This document shows positions 1 to 7,062 of a DNA stretch of 7,128 nt, one piece after another. Below the pieces are notes generated by a model. That model had not been told where the DNA came from, did not search any database, and saw only the letters and a program-made list of their open reading frames with translations. This DNA comes from Desulfobacterales bacterium (GTDB lineage: Bacteria > Desulfobacterota > Desulfobacteria > Desulfobacterales > Desulfobacteraceae). How positions within the stretch are numbered: the first letter of the stretch is position 1; each line of letters opens with the position of its first letter. The stretch is from NCBI GenBank assembly GCA_022361535.1, contig JAKSAU010000951.1, positions 1 to 7,128 on the forward strand, written 5' to 3'. The translations under genes and the position numbers were made by a program.

Positions 1-993
1 ACCCATGCCTTTATCGATCCAGGTTCCTGCAAACAGGGCAACACAGGCAAAACCAAGGATTGTTTCGTTTTTACGAAAACCTGGTATTAAAAGCAGGCAG
101 GCTGCCGTGACCATGAGCACAACAGAAGTCCACATCCATGGAACCAGGCCTGCCTTTCCGTAAAGGCCTGCATATAAGTAAATGAAGTGGGCTTTATGGG
201 ATGGAATATTGGAATAAAACACCACAAATACTTCGCAGATCATGAAAAATAGGTTGGCGACAAGTCCGTATGTGGCAATAACCGCAAGAGATTGTATGGC
301 TTTTTTACCTGGATCGAAAAAGGTAACGGACCGGATCACCAAACACAGCAATATGAGAAGGGCTGGCCCTGATGCAAAGGCTGAGGCCAGAAATCTGGGT
401 GCCAGGATGGCTGTGAGCCAAAACCCCCTGCCGGGCAGGCCGCAATAGATAAATGCGGTCATGGTGTGAATGGAGAAAGCCATTGGGATAGAAATATAGA
501 TCAGCGGTTTAATCCATACCGGGGGTGTCGTGGCATTACGCTCGGCTTCCAGGACCTTCCAACCTATGATGATGTTTAAAACCAAATATGCACTTAAGAC
601 GTTTGCATCCCAAAAAAGCATAGATGACGGGGTCGGATAGAGATATAGATTCAAAACTCGCATGGGCTGCCCTAGATGGATAAGGACATAGGACAGGCAC
701 ATGATAATAGACGCTACTGCCAGAAATTCACCCAGGATAGTAATTTTACCAAAGGTCTTGTAGTCATGAAGATAGTAAGGCAATACCAGCATAACCCCGC
801 CTGCAGCCACACCCACCAGAAATGTCATCTGGGCAGTATAAAATCCCCAGGATACATCCCGGCTCTGGCCTGTGACCATGAGTCCATGTTCAAGTTGATC
901 AAGATAAAACCATCCGCCCACGGCCATGACAGCCATGAGTGTCCCCATCCAGATCCAATAGGACCGGCTTCCTTTTAATGCCAGTTCAAGCAT
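1..993 (-). CDS. dsrP: DsrP-like NrfD-family integral membrane subunit, N-terminal 331 residues (runs off the left edge)
   Basis: The reading frame is open from ATG (993-991) to base 1 and gives 331 residues; the C-terminus lies outside the window. The start has a fitting ribosome site, AAGG at 1004-1001, 7 bases from the ATG. The protein is very hydrophobic, with about nine visible membrane segments (roughly residues 12-32, 50-73, 85-107, 123-146, 160-183, 192-211, 235-262, 285-312 and 319 onward). Recognised family signatures are MLELALKGSRSYW at the start, DVSWGFYTAQMTFLVGVAA (46-64), LPYYLHDYKTFGKITILGEF (71-90), GLPGRGFWLTAILAPRFLAS (185-204) and WIDKGMG at the cut end. These resemble DsrP, the menaquinone-interacting NrfD-type subunit of DsrMKJOP, which links membrane quinones to sulfite reduction; HmcC is a more distant relative. 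DsrP is usually about 380-400 residues, so some 50-70 are missing. dsrP is normally the last gene of dsrMKJOP, but here it follows a regulator and no dsrO precedes it, so it may be a paralogue. The family call is firm; membership of a DSR complex is inferred. Confidence 0.8.
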   Translation of the reverse strand, partial: MLELALKGSRSYWIWMGTLMAVMAVGGWFYLDQLEHGLMVTGQSRDVSWGFYTAQMTFLVGVAAGGVMLVLPYYLHDYKTFGKITILGEFLAVASIIMCLSYVLIHLGQPMRVLNLYLYPTPSSMLFWDANVLSAYLVLNIIIGWKVLEAERNATTPPVWIKPLIYISIPMAFSIHTMTAFIYCGLPGRGFWLTAILAPRFLASAFASGPALLILLCLVIRSVTFFDPGKKAIQSLAVIATYGLVANLFFMICEVFVVFYSNIPSHKAHFIYLYAGLYGKAGLVPWMWTSVVLMVTAACLLLIPGFRKNETILGFACVALFAGTWIDKGMG

Positions 994-996
994 GAT

Positions 997-1038
997 TGAT
1001 CCTTTTTTATTCTATGTTAAAGAAAACAAGACGGATCA
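997..1038 (-). promoter_or_regulatory. Weak inverted repeat overlapping the ribosome site of the DsrP-like gene
   Basis: On the minus strand TGATCC (1038-1033) is complementary to GGATCA (1002-997), and the second arm includes the GG of the AAGG ribosome site (1004-1001). The first arm overlaps the TATGAT -10 box, so it would be present only in RNA read through from the regulator gene and not in RNA started at the local promoter. The stem is only 6 bp with a loop of 30 bases, so it may be chance. Confidence 0.2.
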
Positions 1039-1066
1039 TACATACGTGCAGTAAATTTTGAGTAAA
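1035..1066 (-). promoter_or_regulatory. Candidate SARP-type activator site and -10 box in front of the DsrP-like gene
   Basis: On the minus strand two heptamers, TTTACTC (1066-1060) and TTTACTG (1055-1049), are separated by AAAA, giving 11-bp periodicity. Exactly 8 bp (1048-1041) then separate the second repeat from TATGAT (1040-1035), a good -10 box. At 17 bp spacing the -35 position reads ACTCAA, which is not a sigma70 -35 element, as expected for an activator-dependent promoter. SARP regulators of Streptomyces such as ActII-ORF4, DnrI and AfsR bind such direct repeats one helical turn apart, with the downstream repeat about 8 bp from the -10. The gene just upstream encodes a protein with a C-terminal SARP-type winged helix and BTAD. 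Transcription would begin near 1028, leaving a leader of about 35 bases. The repeats and spacing are seen; the binding protein is inferred. Confidence 0.5.
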
Positions 1067-1078
1067 CGCTAAGTTGGA

Positions 1079-4000
1079 TTAAGTGTCTTTGGGGGAAGGA
1101 ACAAGACGTTTGAAAAGGCGTTGTGTGGCATGGCTCACCGGGCAGTCCATTTCCTTCATCCGGATTTTACACATTGAGTATGTCTCTATTACCCGGTTTG
1201 TCTGCCCTTGTTTTGCGTAAAGGGTCATCAGTATTTGGTACATGGCTTCGTCATAAGGATCTTGTGCCAGATAATTATTAGCAAAGCGTATGCTTTCAGT
1301 CCAATTGCTTTTTGCTTCATGAAAGCGGACCAGAAGGCCAAGCACTTGACAGTAAAGAGTATTCAGATCTTCACGTTTTCGGGTACACCAGTCCTCGTAT
1401 AACTTGTCTTGGAGCAATCCTCCCGTAAATAACGAAACTGCCAAATTGGCTTTTTCCGCAGTAGCCCTGGAAAAAGGATTGTCGGCGTTTAGACTTTCTT
1501 TGGCCTGTGCCTCAAATTTTTCGGTATCCAACTGCCCGCCGGGACCAAGGCTGAGCCTGTACTGATCTTTTTTTCTCAGGATATAAGCAGACGGTGATTT
1601 GGGCGGCAGATCCGGCTCGAGTATTTTTCTAAGCCGGCTCATTGCCATATTAAACCGTTTCCCGGTACGTGCAATATCCTCTTCCGGCCAGAGTAACTCT
1701 ATCAACACCTCCTTTGGGATGTACCCTTGAGACCGGTGAAGGGCAAGGTATTGAAAAATAGTTTGGGACTTTGACCGGCTCCATGCATTATCCGGGATTT
1801 CCCGGTTGCCTGCAATTACCTTGAACCGTCCAAGAAGCCGAATATCAAGGCTTGGATTTAATTGTGGGCTGTCACTCGTGTTATATGCAGCTAAAAGTCC
1901 CTTGATATATCCGTTGAAGCTTGTTTTTGCTCCCTGTTTTGCCATGGCAGGCAGCATTTGTCCTGCCTGGCTGATCACAAGGCGGTCGTATTGCCGTTTT
2001 CGGGTGATGGCCAGGGCCTTTTTAAACTGTTGCCAGGCGTTTTGTTCCTGGCCAAGAGAGAAGCTGCACCATGCATCAAGCAGCCACGAGCGGCAAAGGT
2101 GAAAACCTGCATGCTTAATCCCTCTTCTTTCTTTAGCAAGCAAGTCTGCGGCATCTGAAAAGTTTTTTTGCCGGATAAGTATTCGAGCCCGGGTTAGGTT
2201 GATGATGGACTGGGTCATTTCCAAGCCATATCCGTTGATGGTGTTCAGGGCTCGGGTAACCTGGGCCCATGCACCTGCCAAATCTCCTTTTTGCAAAAGT
2301 ATCTGTGCCTTGAAGTCGAGGGAGCAGGCAATGCCCCATCGGTTCCCCGGGGTTTGAAAGATATCAAGCGCCTGTTTCGCGTATTGGTCAGCGTCATCTA
2401 ACCGTCCCGCACCAAAGTGGTTCTCGGCAAGCGCCATATAGAGCCACCCTGTCTGGCTGTCTTTAAGATGAATGGCTTGGGCGACTTTTATTCCTTTTTT
2501 GGCGAAGGCGATACCTGGATCATAATCTCCAAGATAATACGCTGCAACTGCGCAATGGTAGTAGGCTAAGGGCAAAAATGCATTGATGTCGGCCTCCTTG
2601 CAGAGCGCCACAAGTTTTTGGTTCAGGTTTTGTGATTTTTCAAACTCTCCGGTGAAATAATAGATGGAGGTGATAGACGTGCTTATTGCTGCCATTGCAG
2701 CATTTTGCTCATATTCGGGGTATTGGGTTATTTTGAGTTTTGCCTGTTCAGCATACTCCCATGCTTTTTTAACCTCTCCTAAAACACTGCAGAAAAAGAT
2801 TAATAAAGTCATGACCATGATATATGTTGTTTCATCTGAATCCCCTTGTTCCAGTACCTGTTCCATCAGTCTTTTGGCTTCCGGTACATGGCCGGTGTAA
2901 TAATATTGGAATCCTATATCCACAAGGCATTTGGCCACATCTTCATTGGAACGGGTCTGCCTGAAAATACTGCAGGCAGCATTAAGGCTGGAAATGGCCT
3001 TGTGGGGCCTTCCCATAAAAGAGTATTGTTTTGCCTCCATGAACAATAAATTAGGATCTTTTGCAATGATTTGTCTGGGTATTCGTTCAAGGCAGGACCT
3101 GACAAAATGAAGTTTTCCTTCGACTAAGAATCTGAGTTCAAAATCAGCTAAAAACCGGGCGGCCTCATCATAGGCGCCTGCATCGATAAAATGGGGCAGC
3201 GCCGTTAAAGTCTGCTGCTTTCCAAGCTGCTTTGCAATATCCAGGTGAAGCGTTTGGATCTCTATGGCAGAGTGTGACTGTTTTAGTCTTTCTTGAAGAA
3301 AATCCCGGAAAAGATGATGGTAATAATAGACTTCACTTTTGTCATCAAAAGGAAAGACCATAAGGTGGTCAACGATCATCTGCTTAAAATACTCTGCAGA
3401 GTTATCGATACCTAAAAGCTGGTTGCACAACCGGGTATCCATTACATCAAGCAGGGCTGTTTTAAGCATAAACGCCTGCATGTCTGAAGGCTGGAAGTTA
3501 AAAATATTTTCCTCTAAAAATGAAAAAATGTGATGCCTGGAACCTTGAAGTTCAAGAATGCTGTCGTGTGGGGCTCTGGATTTGTCTTTTTTTAGGGCTG
3601 CAGCAAGCAGGATAAGGCTTGCAGCCCACCCATGGGTTTTTTCATGTATGGCGGTTTCAACCCGGGAAGATAAATTCATGCTATGAACTAAAGAGAAGTA
3701 TTGCGTAATTTCTTTTAGAGTAAATGCCAGATCCGCTTCATGGATTTCCTGTATTTGCTGACGGACCCTGAGGGTTGACAGTTTTATGGGCGGTTCCATG
3801 CGGCTTATGATTACCAAGTGGACATGGGGAGCAAGCCGCTCTAAAAGAAAGTCTAACGCAGTATGGATATTCGGGGTAATTGTCTCTTGCTGGGCCGGAC
3901 CCAGAAGGTGATAGTCATCCAATACAATGACGGTTTCTTTATCTACATGGCGATCTATCAGGGCGGCAAGTTCGAACAGGCCGCTTTCCATGTGCTCAGA

Positions 4001-4339
4001 GGCGAGTATATTTGACTGGCCTTTTACCCGATCTAATCCAGGGAACACCTTTTTTAACCCGTGAATAAGATATGAGGAAAAGGTGGTAAAATCCCGGTCA
4101 AATTCATCCAGTCGGTACCAGACAACAGCCATATCGGATTTTTCCAGGGCCTGGGCGACAAGCGTGGTTTTTCCGTAACCTGCCCCTGCCGTAACCAGCA
4201 CCAGGCGCTTTCCTTCTATTCTGGATAGTTTTTTAATAAGTCGTTGCCTGAACAGTTGATCTCCCGGTCGGGGCGGCATCAATTTTGACTCCAGAATATC
4301 CATAGAACTGCTTATAGAATATTCCGTAGCGAGATTCAA
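1079..4339 (-). CDS. MalT/AfsR-like STAND ATPase regulator with C-terminal SARP (winged helix plus BTAD) domain
   Basis: This is a 1086-residue cytoplasmic transcription regulator. Residues about 25-360 form a MalT-type STAND ATPase: Walker A GAGYGKTT (52-59), Walker B TVIVLDDYHLL (136-146), a sensor arginine in HLVIISR (174-180) and the THGWAASL motif (235-242). Residues about 370-815 are an alpha-helical, TPR-like region with pairs such as YYLGDYDPGIAFAKKGI (601-617), probably the ligand or partner sensor. In place of the LuxR-type helix-turn-helix of MalT, the C-terminus has an OmpR-type winged helix (about 831-925, LDIRLLGRFKV to KKDQYRLSL) and a BTAD (about 935-1080), the pair that defines SARP activators. 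AfsR has the same parts with SARP first. There is no receiver domain. The given start is a TTG without a clear ribosome site. ATG at 4303 (residue 13, MDILESKL) fits the usual N-terminus of the family better, and ATG at 4279 follows a GGAG. The gene lies 33 bp after the kinase gene, so the two are probably co-transcribed. The likely target is the DsrP-like gene next door. Confidence 0.85.
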   Translation of the reverse strand: MNLATEYSISSSMDILESKLMPPRPGDQLFRQRLIKKLSRIEGKRLVLVTAGAGYGKTTLVAQALEKSDMAVVWYRLDEFDRDFTTFSSYLIHGLKKVFPGLDRVKGQSNILASEHMESGLFELAALIDRHVDKETVIVLDDYHLLGPAQQETITPNIHTALDFLLERLAPHVHLVIISRMEPPIKLSTLRVRQQIQEIHEADLAFTLKEITQYFSLVHSMNLSSRVETAIHEKTHGWAASLILLAAALKKDKSRAPHDSILELQGSRHHIFSFLEENIFNFQPSDMQAFMLKTALLDVMDTRLCNQLLGIDNSAEYFKQMIVDHLMVFPFDDKSEVYYYHHLFRDFLQERLKQSHSAIEIQTLHLDIAKQLGKQQTLTALPHFIDAGAYDEAARFLADFELRFLVEGKLHFVRSCLERIPRQIIAKDPNLLFMEAKQYSFMGRPHKAISSLNAACSIFRQTRSNEDVAKCLVDIGFQYYYTGHVPEAKRLMEQVLEQGDSDETTYIMVMTLLIFFCSVLGEVKKAWEYAEQAKLKITQYPEYEQNAAMAAISTSITSIYYFTGEFEKSQNLNQKLVALCKEADINAFLPLAYYHCAVAAYYLGDYDPGIAFAKKGIKVAQAIHLKDSQTGWLYMALAENHFGAGRLDDADQYAKQALDIFQTPGNRWGIACSLDFKAQILLQKGDLAGAWAQVTRALNTINGYGLEMTQSIINLTRARILIRQKNFSDAADLLAKERRGIKHAGFHLCRSWLLDAWCSFSLGQEQNAWQQFKKALAITRKRQYDRLVISQAGQMLPAMAKQGAKTSFNGYIKGLLAAYNTSDSPQLNPSLDIRLLGRFKVIAGNREIPDNAWSRSKSQTIFQYLALHRSQGYIPKEVLIELLWPEEDIARTGKRFNMAMSRLRKILEPDLPPKSPSAYILRKKDQYRLSLGPGGQLDTEKFEAQAKESLNADNPFSRATAEKANLAVSLFTGGLLQDKLYEDWCTRKREDLNTLYCQVLGLLVRFHEAKSNWTESIRFANNYLAQDPYDEAMYQILMTLYAKQGQTNRVIETYSMCKIRMKEMDCPVSHATQRLFKRLVPSPKDT

Positions 4340-4372
4340 ATTAAGATTGTCGGATCAGCTTTTGGGCGCAGG

Positions 4373-6862
4373 TTATTGGGAAACCTGGTTGAGCATCTGA
4401 TTAATGGTGTCCACATACTTTTTATTCATACAAGGCTTGGATAAATGGGTAAGAAGCGAATCTTTACGAATTAAAGGGGTTAGAGATTCTATAAATTCTA
4501 TATTTCCGGAAATAAAAACAATGGGAGTCTGGATGTCTGTTTTTCGGATATGGGTATAAATATCCATGCCGTTTTCATTTCCTTCAAGCATATAATCCAG
4601 GCTGATAAGGTCATAAGTGTTGTTTGAGAGCAAGTCCAGGGCATCCTGGACCCGAACCGCCACATCCACATGATGACGGCATGGTGACTGTGTTAAAATG
4701 GCTTGCTGAATTTTTGAAATGGCAGGCTCATCTTCCACCAGTAATATACGTTTACCAGTCTGCAGGTCTTTTGTTTTTATTGCAGCTTTTTCTGTGCGGC
4801 TCAGTTTTTTTCTTATAACCGGCAAAGAAATAGTAAATGTGGTGCCTTTGTTCAGTTGTGAGTCTACATGGATACTGCCTTTGTGCTGGCTTATATATTT
4901 TTTTACATTGGCCATGCCGTATCCTGTTCCCCGTATCTCTCTGATGTACTGTCCCAGACGGTCTTTGCTGCCTTTCAAGGTAAAGGATGGTTCATAAATC
5001 CGGTCCAGGTATTCTTTTGGGATACCGCACCCATTATCATGGACGTCAAAACAGATCTGGTCTTTCCGGCACCAGGTTCGAATTCGAATTTGCGGGTCAG
5101 GGGTTTGGCTTAACGCATGGACTGAATTGAGCAGAATGTTGACAAGGGCGTGCTCAATCATTCCCGGGTCTGCAAGCAGGTCCGGCATCTCAGGTTCGTC
5201 GTCCCGCACCACCTTTATTCCAGCCAAATCTTTTTTCAGCAAGTTTAAAACCAGATCTATTTTTTCTTTTATCTGTAAAAATTCCTGTTTGGGATCCTGG
5301 CTTCTGGCAAATGCCACCAGGTTACGGGTCAGGTTTTTCCCCCTCCTTGTCTGTTGGAAAATAAGTTCCAGTCGTTTTTTTATCTTCTCATCTTCGCATT
5401 TGCGTATGGAAAGCTCTGCATTGCCCATAATAACACCTAAAAGATTGTTGAAATCATGGGCGATTTTACCGGCAACCTGCCCTACCAAGGCTAACTGCTT
5501 TTGCTCTCCGGCCACTTTCTGGGCCTTGATTTTTTCTTGTTCAGCTTCTTTGCTTTCGGTGATATCTCTTAATTCTGTAACCCTTACCTCTCTGTCCTGA
5601 TAGGGGATGTTTTTGGCGTGGATTCTTAATGGGTATATGCTGCCGTCTTTGCGTATTCCTTGAACCTCGTATGGTTGATCATATCCGGTATATACCTTTT
5701 TAAGGGTATCTTCCCGAAAGTCCGGTGCAATTAAACCCATGCCGTTCATACCGATCAAGGTTTCCCGGTCATAGCCGGTAAGATCGATCAGTCCCTGGTT
5801 ACAATCCAGGATCACGCCGTTGTCATGGATGGCAATGCCTCCAAAAGAGGCGTTGTGAAGAGTGCGGAACCGTTCCTCACTTTTCCTGAGTTCCTTTTCT
5901 GTTTTTTGATGCTCTTTTATTTCCCTGGTGAGCTGCTGATTGACAATTTCAAGGGTCTGGGTTCGCTTTTTTACTTTCTGGTCTAGTGCGGTGTAGCTTT
6001 CCTTTAATTTTTCTGACAGGGTGTTAAATCCCAATGCCAGATCGGTGATTTCATCATTTCCGGCTGTCTGAATGGGTTTGAGTGTTGAATAGTCAGACTC
6101 CTCTGCAGCCACGGAAAAATGGCCTGAAATCATGACCAGGCGGTTAATGATCAGGTGCTTGATCGTCATAAATACAGCCAGAAAGAAGATCATCAAGGCA
6201 ATAAGACCGAAGATAAAGGTTGTTCCCATTTCAGCCCAAAACTTTTTAGAAATGGTGGTGACGGGAATGGCAACTGTGTCCATGCCGATGACTTTTCCCA
6301 TGGGGCGATTAAAGCCTGCCACAGGGCCGTATTTTTCAATGATCGATTGAGGGGCATCCTTGGGATCTCCGTGGCAGAGGCTGCATGATGACTCCATGCG
6401 CCTGGCATTGAACTTGGCCATGTAAGGTTTTCCCTGGATGGTAATCATTCCTTCCCAGCGGTCGAGATCCGGGTTGGCATCGAAAAATCGGATTATCTCC
6501 ATCTCTTCGGGGCCAGCCTGGTTGATAGGGTTTCTTGGGTTGTCAGAGGAGAATTTAATAATATATTCGGGAAATTCGGTCCGTACATCTTCAAAAATGG
6601 ACCGGGCCACGTATGAGGTTGACATGGCTTCCAGGATGAATTCGTCTTCACCCACAAGATCGTATAAAATGGGTCTGATATGATCTGCTACATATGTTCG
6701 GATGGCCAAATCGAACCTCAGTGCCATAGCGGCTTGTTGCCCTGTAACCTCATTGATGCGCTCGCGGGTCAATGAATAAGATCCGTAGAAAAGAATAAGG
6801 GAAAAGATAAAAGCAATACTGCCAATAGTGATCAACAATTTAGATGTGATACTTTTCACCAC
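4373..6862 (-). CDS. Membrane hybrid histidine kinase with periplasmic c-heme Tll0287-like sensor, HAMP, PAS and receiver domains
   Basis: This is an 829-residue sensor kinase. Domains in order: membrane segment at about 9-30; a periplasmic DUF3365/Tll0287-like domain (about 33-205) with a c-type heme motif CSLCH (160-164); second membrane segment at about 211-236; HAMP (about 236-290); coiled coil (about 285-335); PAS (about 330-440, with CNQGLIDLTGYDRETLIG); HisKA with phospho-acceptor His469 in GKIAHDFNNLL; and an HATPase with N-box HALVNILLNSVHAL, G1 box DNGCGIP (609-615) and G2 box GTGYGM (645-650). The C-terminal receiver (about 704-825) has Asp711/Glu712, phospho-acceptor Asp756, Ser785 and Lys809, so all key residues are intact. 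The ATP lid between EPSFTLK (624-630) and the G2 box is some residues longer than in most kinases of this class. The heme implies sensing of redox state or a small gas. The GTG start at 6862 is only 1 base from GGAGG; the next codon, GTG at 6859, has better spacing. It is the first gene of a unit with the regulator. Confidence 0.9.
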   Translation of the reverse strand: MVKSITSKLLITIGSIAFIFSLILFYGSYSLTRERINEVTGQQAAMALRFDLAIRTYVADHIRPILYDLVGEDEFILEAMSTSYVARSIFEDVRTEFPEYIIKFSSDNPRNPINQAGPEEMEIIRFFDANPDLDRWEGMITIQGKPYMAKFNARRMESSCSLCHGDPKDAPQSIIEKYGPVAGFNRPMGKVIGMDTVAIPVTTISKKFWAEMGTTFIFGLIALMIFFLAVFMTIKHLIINRLVMISGHFSVAAEESDYSTLKPIQTAGNDEITDLALGFNTLSEKLKESYTALDQKVKKRTQTLEIVNQQLTREIKEHQKTEKELRKSEERFRTLHNASFGGIAIHDNGVILDCNQGLIDLTGYDRETLIGMNGMGLIAPDFREDTLKKVYTGYDQPYEVQGIRKDGSIYPLRIHAKNIPYQDREVRVTELRDITESKEAEQEKIKAQKVAGEQKQLALVGQVAGKIAHDFNNLLGVIMGNAELSIRKCEDEKIKKRLELIFQQTRRGKNLTRNLVAFARSQDPKQEFLQIKEKIDLVLNLLKKDLAGIKVVRDDEPEMPDLLADPGMIEHALVNILLNSVHALSQTPDPQIRIRTWCRKDQICFDVHDNGCGIPKEYLDRIYEPSFTLKGSKDRLGQYIREIRGTGYGMANVKKYISQHKGSIHVDSQLNKGTTFTISLPVIRKKLSRTEKAAIKTKDLQTGKRILLVEDEPAISKIQQAILTQSPCRHHVDVAVRVQDALDLLSNNTYDLISLDYMLEGNENGMDIYTHIRKTDIQTPIVFISGNIEFIESLTPLIRKDSLLTHLSKPCMNKKYVDTINQMLNQVSQ

Positions 6863-6863
6863 G

Positions 6864-6868
6864 CCTCC
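6864..6868 (-). promoter_or_regulatory. Strong ribosome-binding site of the sensor kinase gene
   Basis: On the minus strand GGAGG (6868-6864) lies 1 base before GTG 6862 and 4 bases before GTG 6859. Spacing favours the second GTG as the true start, which would shorten the kinase by one residue. No ATG lies nearby in frame. Confidence 0.65.
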
Positions 6869-6920
6869 GCAAGGTATTTCGCCGAAAGATTATGCAATAA
6901 GGTTGATTTTTGTATCCACT

Positions 6921-6949
6921 ATCATATCTGTAAGGCAGCGTATCGTCAA
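6921..6949 (-). promoter_or_regulatory. Sigma70-type promoter of the kinase-regulator unit
   Basis: On the minus strand TTGACG (6949-6944) and TATGAT (6926-6921) are separated by exactly 17 bp. Each box matches the sigma70 consensus at five of six positions. Transcription would start near 6914, giving a leader of about 50 bases before the GTG start. The promoter lies downstream of the superoxide dismutase terminator, so the kinase and regulator can be expressed independently of that gene. The remainder of the 200-bp gap (6863-7062) holds only this promoter, the ribosome site and the terminator. Confidence 0.7.
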
Positions 6950-7001
6950 TTTTAGTTTACTATATCTCATTTAGATTTCTCGGCCTAAAAATCCTGAAAA
7001 A

Positions 7002-7042
7002 TAAAACCGCCTGAAAAAAAGATATTTTTTCAGGCGGTTTTA
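7002..7042 (-). terminator. Rho-independent terminator of the superoxide dismutase gene
   Basis: A perfect 18-bp inverted repeat (7002-7019 and 7025-7042) flanks a 5-base loop. The stem has a GC core CCGCCTG/CAGGCGG bordered by A and T runs. In minus-strand RNA the stem ends in UUUUA and is followed by UUUUUCAGG, a proper U-rich tail. It begins 20 bases after the dismutase stop codon. Because A/T runs lie on both sides it could also work in the other direction, although no plus-strand gene is present. Confidence 0.92.
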
Positions 7043-7062
7043 TTTCGGTTCTTTAAATCGGC

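Noticed and set aside
242..978. Plus-strand reading frames of 68 and 100 residues
   Set aside because: Both are antisense to the well-conserved DsrP-like membrane protein and show no recognisable domain.
994..1078. Possible terminator between the regulator and the DsrP-like gene
   Set aside because: No GC-rich hairpin followed by a T run is present; only the weak TGATCC/GGATCA pairing is seen, so read-through is likely.
1079..4339. Classification of the regulator as a standard LuxR/MalT protein
   Set aside because: The N-terminal part is MalT-like, but the C-terminus has an OmpR-type winged helix and BTAD, not a LuxR-type helix-turn-helix.
5127..5600. 157-residue plus-strand reading frame
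   Set aside because: It lies fully inside and antisense to the sensor kinase, whose minus-strand domains are intact; the Ser/Arg-rich composition is typical of a shadow frame.
6956..6961. A TTTACT hexamer on the plus strand near the kinase promoter, considered as a second SARP site for autoregulation
   Set aside because: It is single, points away from the kinase gene and has no partner at 11-bp spacing, so it looks like chance in AT-rich DNA.
6991..7020. Short direct repeat CCTGAAAAA at 6993 and 7010 as a possible element boundary
   Set aside because: It is explained by the A/T-rich arm and tail of the terminator; no transposase or inverted ends are present.
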